Part shown: piece by piece, positions 1 through 7,437 of the stretch
Numbering within the stretch: the stretch's first letter is position 1
How the letters are laid out: each line of letters starts with the position of its first letter
Assembly (NCBI GenBank): GCA_946886975.1
Contig: CAMPJV010000095.1
Coordinates: forward strand, 1-8,740
Direction of reading: 5' to 3'
DNA: 8,740 nucleotides
DNA from: an uncultured Taibaiella sp.
Lineage (GTDB): Bacteria > Bacteroidota > Bacteroidia > Chitinophagales > Chitinophagaceae
The notes under the pieces: generated by a model
What the model was told of the DNA's origin: nothing
The model's database searches: none
What the model saw: the letters and a program-made list of their open reading frames with translations, nothing else
Position numbers and translations under genes: made by a program

Positions 1-163
1 AGCACATGAACAGGCGACTGCAATACTTTGACATAGGGGAGCTGCCGGGGTGAGAAAGATGGTGAGGCCGGGGTAATTGACAGACAAGAGTGCAACCGGA
101 TCAGCATGCACTTCGTGGCCGTATTTTGCAACATAAAGGCAATAATATGACAGAATCTTTACG
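1..163. other. Upstream edge region, no gene assigned
   Basis: No complete gene can be supported here. On the plus strand one frame ends at a TGA at 51-53 and another at a TGA at 29-31, so either could be the tail of a gene lying mostly off the left edge. On the minus strand two frames stay open to the edge: one has an ATG at 134-132 and 44 codons, the other is open for 56 codons (168 to 1) but has no ATG. The second has a protein-like composition (for example HADPVALLSVNYPGLTIFL) yet 56 open codons occur easily by chance. An 8-base direct repeat, gccggggt, lies at 44-51 and 67-74, with no evident role. No tRNA, riboswitch or clear terminator was seen. Confidence 0.4.
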
Positions 164-194
164 TTTGGCTACAAGGTTGTAATAGTTATCTTTG
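164..194 (+). promoter_or_regulatory. Bacteroidota-type sigma promoter (-33/-7) for the four-gene operon
   Basis: TTTG at 164-167 and TATCTTTG at 187-194 match the Bacteroidota housekeeping promoter, TTTG then TAnnTTTG, at every specified base. The spacer is 19 bp, inside the normal range. Transcription would begin roughly 6-9 nt after the -7 box, around 200-203. That leaves a leader of about 60 nt before the ATG at 265, and almost none before the ATG at 205, which supports the downstream start. By hand reading I found no equally good match elsewhere in the window, so this is the probable promoter of the whole operon. Confidence 0.8.
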
Positions 195-264
195 TCCGGC
201 TAAAATGGCAGCGATTGCCAGTCCACTACATAACATAATTGCACTCACAAAATATTTCATTTAC

Positions 265-2628
265 ATGCACAAGCGCATAGGCCTTCTAATAGTGCTAGTA
301 TTCTCACTCAATGCAGCAATGGCTCAGAACGGTACCATCAGAGGGTTCGTATATGAGAAGAGCACGGGTGAGCCCCTGAGTTACATCAATGTGCTACTGA
401 AGGGCACGAAGATTGGTGTGCAGACGGATGTGAACGGATACTTTTCGATACCTCAGCTACAGGCGGGTACCTATACGTTGTGGACAACACTTTTAGGCTT
501 TGACACTGCGCAGGTAAATGTGTCGGTGAGGGCGAACGGAATAACTACCCAGAAGCTGTATCTGACAGAACAAGGCCTACAACTAGGCGGTGTGGAGGTG
601 ACAGCCCGAAAGACGGAAAAGCTGACGCAAGTGAACGCAGGGGCGACAACGGTGACACCGAGAGAAATGAAGCTGCTGCCGAGTGCGGGTGGAGAACCTG
701 ACATAGCACAATACCTGCAGGTGATGCCAGGTGTAATCTTTACAGGTGACCAGGGAGGTCAGCTGTACATACGTGGGGGCGCACCTGCGCAGACAGGAAT
801 ATTGCTGGATGGGGTGACCATTTATAACCCTTTCCATTCCATAGGACTTTACTCGGTATTTGAAACAGACGCGATAAGGAACGTTGAGGTTTATTCTGCA
901 GGCTTCAATGCACAATATGGCAATCGTACCAGTGCGATACTGGATATCCGTACAAAGGATGGTAATAAGAACAGAGTTTCTGGTAAGCTATCCGTATCCC
1001 CTATCATGGCGAGAGCGATGCTGGAGGGCCCGATACGCTTTAAGAAGAAAACGGAGGAGAACGAAACCGGCGGCAGCACGACCTTCCTGCTTTCTCTGAA
1101 ACACAGCTACCTGGAGAGCACGAGCAAATCAATATATGGTGGACTGGGCGAACCCTTTAAGAGCGGCCTGCCCTATGCCTTTACCGACTTTTACGGAAAG
1201 GTGACCTTTAGTGGTGACAACGGAAGCAAGCTTAATTTGTTTGGCTTTAGCTTTGATGACGAGGCTAAGGCGCTGGACCCGCTGACCAACAAAGAGACAG
1301 CAAGATTTAAATGGAAAGCAACAGGAGGCGGAGCAACATTCGTTGTAACACCGGTTAACTCCGCGGCGCTGATCAGCGGTAAGTTCGCCTATTCGAAGTA
1401 CGACATTTCAGCCAACGAGTTGGGCTTCAACTCACGCACGAGCGGCATTGAAGGATTCGAGGGTGGCATTGACTTCACCTACTTCCTTTCGGGTTACAGC
1501 CAATTGAAATATGGCCTTGAAGTGAGCGGGCTTCACACGAACCTTAACTACCCACTTTACAAGAACCCGCAAACAGGTGTAAGCGTTGCGAATACACTGG
1601 ACAGAAGAAATACCATGGCTGCTTTGTTCCTGATATTCAGGAAGAACTTTAGTGAGAAGTTCATCCTGGAGCCAGGCCTGCGCTTACAGTATTACTCCGC
1701 TTTATCTAAGCTGTCGCCAGAGCCGAGACTCGGCCTGAAGTACAACCTAACTGAGAGCGTGCGCCTGAAAGCAGCGGGAGGACTATATTCTCAAAGCATT
1801 ATCAGTACCAAGTCGGACAGGGACATCGTCAACTTCTTCAATGGCTTTCTGCTGAGTCCTGACCAGGAGATCAAGAATACTGAAGGTCAGGTGGAGTCCA
1901 GCAACCTTCAGACAGCCTATCATGCACTTGCAGGCATAGAGGTTGACGTGATGGATGTCGAGTTTAACCTTGAGCCCTGGTATAAGAAGTTTGGCAGGAA
2001 CATAGAGTTGAACCGTACCAAGAGCGCGGCAAACCCCGGTGACTTTACAGCAGGAAGCGGAGAAGCATATGGTATTGACCTTTCGGCGAAGTACAGTACC
2101 GGGAGGATCTTTTTCTGGGGTGTTGTGTCTTACCAGAATGTAACCTATAATACGCTGGTGGCTGAGAGTGTTATCGATACGCCCAGGGTGCAGCAATACG
2201 CGCCTCCGTTCGATCGTAGATTTAACATGAACCTGGTGAGTTCGTATACTGCAGGTAAGAAGAAGGACTGGGAACTGTCCCTAAGGTATAACCTGGGATC
2301 ACCATTCCCTTTTACGCAGACACAGGGCTTCTATGAGAACCTAAACCTTTTCCAAAGCGGGATCAACACCCCTTATACTCAGCAGAATGGACAACGTGGC
2401 ATTCTATATGCTGATCAGATAAACGGAGGACGTCTTTCATGGTATCATAGATTCGACATTTCGTTAAAGAAGCGCTTTATTATCTCAGCTAACTCAAATA
2501 TCGAGACCACCTTCAGTGTTACGAATGGGTATGATAGAGATAACATATTTTACATAGGCAGGGAGACAAATACCAGAGTCTATCAATTACCCATATTCCC
2601 TAGTTTGAACGTGACGTGGAACTTCTAA
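265..2628 (+). CDS. TonB-dependent outer-membrane receptor with N-terminal carboxypeptidase-regulatory-like domain
   Basis: This is an outer-membrane active transporter, energised by TonB-ExbBD, of 787 aa, within the usual family length. Residues 1-20 form a signal peptide (MHKRIGLLIVLVFSLNA, cleavage after AMA, before Q21). A carboxypeptidase-D-like beta-sandwich covers about 23-113 (GTIRGFVYEKSTGEPL, later DVNGYFSIPQLQAGTY). The plug spans about 124-232, with QLYIRGGAP and ILLDGVTIYNPFH as hallmark segments. LGGVEVTARK (about 107-116) lies where a TonB box would be expected. The barrel runs from about 240 to a C-terminal aromatic (LNVTWNF). The frame is open from an ATG at 205, but those 20 extra residues would precede and spoil the signal peptide, and the mapped promoter leaves almost no leader for it, so 265 is chosen. 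It ends in tandem TAA TAA stops. No SusD-like partner follows, so it is not a typical SusCD glycan pair. The substrate is unknown; no metal or siderophore signature was recognised. Confidence 0.9.
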   Translation: MHKRIGLLIVLVFSLNAAMAQNGTIRGFVYEKSTGEPLSYINVLLKGTKIGVQTDVNGYFSIPQLQAGTYTLWTTLLGFDTAQVNVSVRANGITTQKLYLTEQGLQLGGVEVTARKTEKLTQVNAGATTVTPREMKLLPSAGGEPDIAQYLQVMPGVIFTGDQGGQLYIRGGAPAQTGILLDGVTIYNPFHSIGLYSVFETDAIRNVEVYSAGFNAQYGNRTSAILDIRTKDGNKNRVSGKLSVSPIMARAMLEGPIRFKKKTEENETGGSTTFLLSLKHSYLESTSKSIYGGLGEPFKSGLPYAFTDFYGKVTFSGDNGSKLNLFGFSFDDEAKALDPLTNKETARFKWKATGGGATFVVTPVNSAALISGKFAYSKYDISANELGFNSRTSGIEGFEGGIDFTYFLSGYSQLKYGLEVSGLHTNLNYPLYKNPQTGVSVANTLDRRNTMAALFLIFRKNFSEKFILEPGLRLQYYSALSKLSPEPRLGLKYNLTESVRLKAAGGLYSQSIISTKSDRDIVNFFNGFLLSPDQEIKNTEGQVESSNLQTAYHALAGIEVDVMDVEFNLEPWYKKFGRNIELNRTKSAANPGDFTAGSGEAYGIDLSAKYSTGRIFFWGVVSYQNVTYNTLVAESVIDTPRVQQYAPPFDRRFNMNLVSSYTAGKKKDWELSLRYNLGSPFPFTQTQGFYENLNLFQSGINTPYTQQNGQRGILYADQINGGRLSWYHRFDISLKKRFIISANSNIETTFSVTNGYDRDNIFYIGRETNTRVYQLPIFPSLNVTWNF

Positions 2629-2643
2629 TAAGACATAAATTGA

Positions 2644-5600
2644 ATGAGGGGACTAAGGAGAAGAGTAAAATATCAACTATTGGCAGGGGGAATCCTGACT
2701 TTATGTACCTACCAAAGCATTGCACAAGAACACCTGATTCAGCGACCGGAGCATGAACTGCTCCGGCTTGCTGACGAACAATACAGGCAGGGCCACTATA
2801 GCCTGGCGTCGCAGTCAGCTGAAAACTACCTTAAACAGTACAGACCGACCTTTCCGAAAGCCGCCGATGAGCAGGAGCGCGCAAAGTACATCGGTGTGCT
2901 GTCCGGCCTGAAACTTGACGCTCCAGGAAGTCCGGACTCTGCAAAACGGTTTATCGAACGTACGGCGAACCCTGTTTACCAGCAGCGAACATCATTTGCA
3001 CTCGCTCAATATTACTTTCAGCACGAGGAGTTGAATGACGCCATTCCTTATTACGAGAATGCCAACATCAGCAACCTGACCAATGAAGAAATTGCCAGCG
3101 CCAAGTTTGAGTTGGCATATACTTACTTTAACAGCAGGCAATTTGCAAAAGCCGAGCCTTTGTTTGCTTCCATAAAGGAAGTACCAGGGAAGTATTACCT
3201 GGCCGGCAACTATTACTATGGCTTACTCGCTTACAACGAAGGCAAATATGAAGAAGCGCTCACCAGCTTTAAAAGAGTAGATAACGAAAAGCAGTACCGG
3301 AACATCGTGCCCTACTACATCGCTGAGATCTACTATTTCAAAGGAGACAGAAAGAAAGCGCTTGAAGAGGCGATGAGACTGACCCGACGATCAGACAAGC
3401 TCTTTTATGACAATGAACTTCACCTGCTAGCCGCACAGGTATTGTTTGAGGAACAGCGGTATGGAGAAGCCCTACCCTATTTCGAGCATTATTACGACAA
3501 CACAGAAGAAATAAGGAAGGAGGAACTCTATGAGATGGCCTACAGTTATTACAGGGTGAATGAGTGGAGGAACGCCATTGAGAAATTCAAGCCCCTCAGC
3601 AATGCTCAGGACTCGCTGGGGCAGACTGCAATGTATCTTCTCGGCGACTGCTACCTGAAGATAAATGATAAAAAAAGCGCGAGGAATGCATTTGGCATCT
3701 CTGCCGACATGCCCTATAACCGGGGCCAACAGGAAGCATCACTACTGCTTTACGGAAAACTATCCTACGACATTGGGTATAATGACGACGCAGTAAGAAG
3801 CTTTACGACACTTATACAGGAATTTCCTCAATCAAAGTATACGAGTGAAGCGAAGACGCTGTTGTCGGATCTGTTCGTCAAGACCAACAGGTATGCAGAG
3901 GCATATGAGGCGCTGAAAGACGTTAGTGAACGGAGTAGCGAATACTACAGGATCCTGCAAAAGGTGACCTATGGCTATGGCGTCAAGGAACTACAGAATG
4001 GCAATCTTGGTTTTGCCGACAGCCTGCTAAGCATATCACTACAACGGCCTAGTGACAATACATATGAAGCCGCTGCACTTTTCTGGCGGGGAGATATTGC
4101 ATACAACCAAAGCAGGTATGCCGACGCGCTAAGATTTCTGCAGGAATTTGGCCCTAAAGCAGATGAACGGGTAAGGTCGTTGAGCCCTCGTGCTACAGAA
4201 GCTAACGCCAACGTGACCATGGGATACGCCGCAATGGAGCTGCAGGACTATGCTGCGGCCCAGTCTTATTTTGCGAAAGCCCGGCAGCGTTCTGAAGGGA
4301 ACTCCTCCGTGGCGACCAACGCTTCCGTGAGAGAGGCCGATGCCGCTTTCATGCAGAAGAACTACAAGGAAGCATTGACCCTTTACGATAAAGCAATAGC
4401 TGCAAATACCCCTGAGTCAGACTATGCATTGCTGCAAAAAGGCATCATATCCGGGCTACAGGGAAAGACGAGTGACAAAGTTGCTGCCCTGCAACAACTG
4501 ATCAACAAAACCCCTGCATCGAAGTTCCGCAACGATGCCCGGTATGAGCTGGCCATTACTTATATAGAAGACAGTAAATACCAGCAGGCGATAACGCTAC
4601 TGCAACCTCTGACAGCGAGCGAGGAAGGAAAGAATTATGCTTCTAAGGCCTGGCTGCGAATTGGCTTTTCTTACCAGGAACTGAAGAATGAAGCGAAGGC
4701 AGTGGAGGCGTCTAAACATGTTATCTCTGACTTTCCTGCATCAGAGGACCGCACCACAGCAATGGAAGCATTGCGAAGCCTGTACATTGAATCGAACCAG
4801 CCGGAAGCGTACGCCAACCTGCTGAAGGAATATAACCTGCCGAGCACCAGCACCGGAGCATTAGACTCAACATTCTACGCTACAGCTGAAGCACAGATAG
4901 CAGCAAGCAGATGGGCCAATGCAAAGGCAACCCTGACACAATACCTGGAAAAGTTTCCCAGTGGATTCTTTACAACCAAGGCGCACTACTATAAGGCGGA
5001 AAGTCATTATCAGCTAAAGGAAAATGAATCCGCACTAGCAGAATATGATGCAGTACTAGCGCTTCCATGGAACGAGTTCTCCGAAGCCAGCGCTAAACGT
5101 GGCGCAGACATCGCCATGAAGAGCGGCAATTATCCGGCGGCGAAAAGGTACTTTACCCAGCTCCGGAGCAGCGCCATGAGCAAGGAAAACCTGGAACTCG
5201 CATATGGTGGACTACTCAAGGCATCGTACAGCAACAACCAGTTTGACGAAGCTGCAAACTATGCGGATACATTGCTGGCGATGCCCGACCTGAACGAGCA
5301 CACATCTCATGAAGTGCAATTCTTCAAGGCAAAAGCATTGCAGCAGCAGAGCAAGAACACAGACGCGCTAGCCGTGTACCAGCAGCTGCAGGGGGTGAAG
5401 AATGAAGCAGTAGCGGCTGAGGCGCGGTACAGGATAGCTGAACTATATCTCGCGCAGAACGACCTGAAAGGAGCAGAGGAAGCAGCCGGAACTGCTATAA
5501 AGCTGAATGCAGGGAATGAATACTGGACCGTAAAATCCTACCTGCTGATGGCAGATGTCCTTGTTAAGCAAAAAGATTATTTCAACGCCAAGGCAACCCT

Positions 5601-5712
5601 GCAGAGCATCATAAAGAATACCAAGAACACTGAGCTGAAGAAGGAAGCCGGACAAAAGCTGACGGAAGTAAAAAAGCTAGAGAAACAGGTTAGCAAACTA
5701 AAAGCAGAATAA
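2644..5712 (+). CDS. Large secreted tetratricopeptide-repeat protein (YbgF/BamD-like TPRs)
   Basis: This is a 1022-aa protein made almost wholly of TPR-type helix pairs, expected to act as a periplasmic or outer-membrane-associated scaffold; no enzyme motif is visible. The signal peptide is about residues 1-27 (basic MRGLRRRVK, hydrophobic stretch, SIA before Q28). No lipobox is evident: the only early cysteine, C21, is followed by TYQSIAQ rather than a lipoprotein-like linker. Clear repeats lie near 150-247 (AYTYFNSRQFAKAEPLF, YNEGKYEEALTSFKRV), 473-500, 560-585, 625-717 and 775-805. Several have the FPxS..A spacing typical of YbgF/BamD-type TPRs (IQEFPQSKYTSEAKTLL, ISDFPASEDRTTAMEAL). The tail, about 1002-1022, is lysine/glutamate-rich and probably a short coiled coil. 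It starts 15 nt after the receptor stop and ends 5 nt before the next gene, so it is tightly coupled in the operon. Databases would probably label it TPR or tol-pal YbgF-like, but it is far longer than YbgF (about 260 aa), and that name should not imply the same role. Confidence 0.88.
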   Translation: MRGLRRRVKYQLLAGGILTLCTYQSIAQEHLIQRPEHELLRLADEQYRQGHYSLASQSAENYLKQYRPTFPKAADEQERAKYIGVLSGLKLDAPGSPDSAKRFIERTANPVYQQRTSFALAQYYFQHEELNDAIPYYENANISNLTNEEIASAKFELAYTYFNSRQFAKAEPLFASIKEVPGKYYLAGNYYYGLLAYNEGKYEEALTSFKRVDNEKQYRNIVPYYIAEIYYFKGDRKKALEEAMRLTRRSDKLFYDNELHLLAAQVLFEEQRYGEALPYFEHYYDNTEEIRKEELYEMAYSYYRVNEWRNAIEKFKPLSNAQDSLGQTAMYLLGDCYLKINDKKSARNAFGISADMPYNRGQQEASLLLYGKLSYDIGYNDDAVRSFTTLIQEFPQSKYTSEAKTLLSDLFVKTNRYAEAYEALKDVSERSSEYYRILQKVTYGYGVKELQNGNLGFADSLLSISLQRPSDNTYEAAALFWRGDIAYNQSRYADALRFLQEFGPKADERVRSLSPRATEANANVTMGYAAMELQDYAAAQSYFAKARQRSEGNSSVATNASVREADAAFMQKNYKEALTLYDKAIAANTPESDYALLQKGIISGLQGKTSDKVAALQQLINKTPASKFRNDARYELAITYIEDSKYQQAITLLQPLTASEEGKNYASKAWLRIGFSYQELKNEAKAVEASKHVISDFPASEDRTTAMEALRSLYIESNQPEAYANLLKEYNLPSTSTGALDSTFYATAEAQIAASRWANAKATLTQYLEKFPSGFFTTKAHYYKAESHYQLKENESALAEYDAVLALPWNEFSEASAKRGADIAMKSGNYPAAKRYFTQLRSSAMSKENLELAYGGLLKASYSNNQFDEAANYADTLLAMPDLNEHTSHEVQFFKAKALQQQSKNTDALAVYQQLQGVKNEAVAAEARYRIAELYLAQNDLKGAEEAAGTAIKLNAGNEYWTVKSYLLMADVLVKQKDYFNAKATLQSIIKNTKNTELKKEAGQKLTEVKKLEKQVSKLKAE

Positions 5713-5717
5713 CGAGC

Positions 5718-7370
5718 ATGAGGAGTATTGTAATAGCGTCAATAGTGCTGATGTGCCTGGCAAACAGGACAACAGCGCAACAGAAAGGCACAGCCGGAGA
5801 TACAATTCTGAAGGGCACCACTATTGAGGTAATGCAATCTTATAAACCAGAAGTCAAGCCTTTGCCAAAACCAGCGTTTACTCCCGAACTCCCTCCAAGA
5901 GACACTTCACGCCCTGTGTTTAGATATGACGTGCCGCAGCAAACCCTAAACTATACCTATTCATCTCTTCCATTAAGACCGCTTGCCTTAGGGAAGGATA
6001 CGTCCACACTCCCTTTTCCCGGCTACCTAAAGCTTGGGGGCGGAAACTTTTCAACGATTTACCTTGACGGAGGAATTGGAAACCTGAAAGGGGAAAAGTA
6101 CGAGACTGCGATCCACCTGCACCACCTTTCGCAGCAAGGGAACATCAGGAATCAAAGAACATCGTTGTCAAACATTGAGGCTGAAGGTACGCTACATACA
6201 GGACCAAACGCCTGGAGGCTATCCCTTGACGGGTTGAGAAACCAATATCATTACTATGGATACGACCACAATGTCCTGGAGTTTTCCAGGGATACCGTTA
6301 AGCAGACATTCACCGGAATTGAGGTGGGCCTGGATGTAAAGAATGAAAGCACAAATCCGGCAGGAATAAACTACCACCCGATGGTGTCTTTGTCGATCTA
6401 TTCTGACAAGTTCGACGCAACGGAACGGACCATCAGGTTCGATGTTCCGGTAGAAAAAAAAGTGGATGAATATCTCACTGCCGGTATTGGAGTAAACGCC
6501 AGGATGACCTCTTTAAATATCGGAATCGGAAGCAGGGCTAATAACATTTTCCAGGTGACACCGAACGTTAGGTATACTCGCAATGGATTCGAAGGCAGGG
6601 CAGGACTTTATCCTACCGGCGGCAGCTATTATCCCTTTCAATTACTGCCGGATATTAACGTCTCTTACAAGGTGCCTAATAGTCAATTTATAATATCGGC
6701 TGGCTGGTCTGCTACAATTAATCAAAATACCTATAAACAACTAACATCTGAAAACCCGTACCTGTTTCCTATACAGCAAAGTCCTCTGTTCACTGCGACA
6801 GACAGGCAAACGAAAACTGATGAAGTGTTTGGATTTGCCCAGGCCAACCTGGGTAACCACATAACGCTATCCGCAAAGGTGAGCTGGTGGGAATATGCCA
6901 ATCTACCTATGTTCCTAAACGATACAGGAGACAGGAAGAACTTTTATTTAAGATATGACGACAAGGTAAATGCTACATCCCTGCAGGCTGGAATCAGATA
7001 TCAGGTGGCCAATGTCTTTACTGTGGGTGCAACAGGAAGTTTTTACAGTTTTTATAAAACAAGCGAAGGCAGAGCCTGGCACACCCCTGGAGTAAGAATA
7101 AAGGGAGACCTTTCATGGAAGCCAATCGCAGCGCTAACGGTTACAGGGTATGCAACGTTGCTTGACCAGATATATGCACTAAATATTGCGCACCAGGAGG
7201 TGAAGCTGAACGGGGTCTTTGATGTTGGGGCAGGGGCCGAGTATCTCTTCATCCCGCGGTTATCTGCATTCATAAATGTGAATAATCTATTGAACGACAG
7301 GTACCAGCGCTGGTATCAATATGAAGCATATGGACTCAACGTTTACGGCGGTTTGAGGCTGAAATTCTAA
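5718..7370 (+). CDS. Plugless TonB-dependent-receptor-like outer-membrane beta-barrel
   Basis: This is a 550-aa secreted protein. Residues 1-20 are a signal peptide (MRSIVIASIVLMCLANRTTA, then QQ). Residues about 30-100 are proline-rich (IEVMQSYKPEVKPLPKP, FTPELPPRDTSRP) and look extended rather than folded. From about 103 (YLKLGGGNFSTIYLDGGIGN) to the end there are alternating amphipathic strands, closing with the TonB-receptor-style terminus FINVNNLLNDRYQRWYQY ... GGLRLKF. There is no plug domain (no LDGV or RGG motifs) and no carboxypeptidase-like domain, so it is barrel-only, much shorter than true receptors. Similar barrel-only proteins with a leading proline-rich segment are a recurrent Bacteroidota type, to my recollection of the family; no function is established from sequence. 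The 5-nt gap from the TPR gene argues for co-translation and a shared role, for example the TPR protein docking to the barrel. The alternative that it is a degraded receptor is unlikely because it is uninterrupted and has its own signal peptide. Confidence 0.82.
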   Translation: MRSIVIASIVLMCLANRTTAQQKGTAGDTILKGTTIEVMQSYKPEVKPLPKPAFTPELPPRDTSRPVFRYDVPQQTLNYTYSSLPLRPLALGKDTSTLPFPGYLKLGGGNFSTIYLDGGIGNLKGEKYETAIHLHHLSQQGNIRNQRTSLSNIEAEGTLHTGPNAWRLSLDGLRNQYHYYGYDHNVLEFSRDTVKQTFTGIEVGLDVKNESTNPAGINYHPMVSLSIYSDKFDATERTIRFDVPVEKKVDEYLTAGIGVNARMTSLNIGIGSRANNIFQVTPNVRYTRNGFEGRAGLYPTGGSYYPFQLLPDINVSYKVPNSQFIISAGWSATINQNTYKQLTSENPYLFPIQQSPLFTATDRQTKTDEVFGFAQANLGNHITLSAKVSWWEYANLPMFLNDTGDRKNFYLRYDDKVNATSLQAGIRYQVANVFTVGATGSFYSFYKTSEGRAWHTPGVRIKGDLSWKPIAALTVTGYATLLDQIYALNIAHQEVKLNGVFDVGAGAEYLFIPRLSAFINVNNLLNDRYQRWYQYEAYGLNVYGGLRLKF

Positions 7371-7437
7371 ACAAGCATTCTTCCATATTTTCACTACGAT
7401 ATACTTAACTTACAGGCGAAATTACTAAGGACTGAAA
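7371..7437 (+). other. Gap between barrel and HU-SPOR genes, no clear promoter
   Basis: This 67-nt AT-rich spacer is the longest gap within the operon. I looked for TAnnTTTG and an upstream TTTG; the nearest candidates (TATTTTCA, TAACTTAC) each miss two or more bases of the -7 box and have no TTTG partner. No strong hairpin was seen. The leader before the ATG is A-rich (ggactgaaaATG), normal for Bacteroidota translation starts, which do not rely on Shine-Dalgarno. Readthrough from the main promoter is the simplest reading, but a weak or alternative-sigma promoter cannot be excluded. Confidence 0.45.

Noticed and set aside
44..74. Direct repeat gccggggt at 44-51 and 67-74 as an operator or mobile-element end
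   Set aside because: Eight bases, two copies, no inverted counterpart and no adjacent transposase; too little to support a site.
205..264. N-terminal extension of the TonB receptor from the ATG at 205
   Set aside because: The 20 added residues precede a complete signal peptide and begin almost at the predicted transcription start.
583..915. Minus-strand frame of 110 codons inside the receptor gene
   Set aside because: It is a shadow: cysteine/histidine/arginine-rich random-looking product antisense to the conserved plug domain.
1230..1242. TTAATTTG as an internal -7 box
   Set aside because: It misses the TA of TAnnTTTG, has no properly spaced TTTG, and lies deep within the receptor gene.
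1783..2196. Minus-strand frame of 137 codons inside the receptor gene
   Set aside because: It lies antisense to well-formed barrel strands, has no recognisable domain and no promoter.
2644..5712. TPR protein as YbgF/CpoB of the Tol-Pal system
   Set aside because: It is about four times longer and no tol or pal gene is adjacent; only the repeat type is shared.
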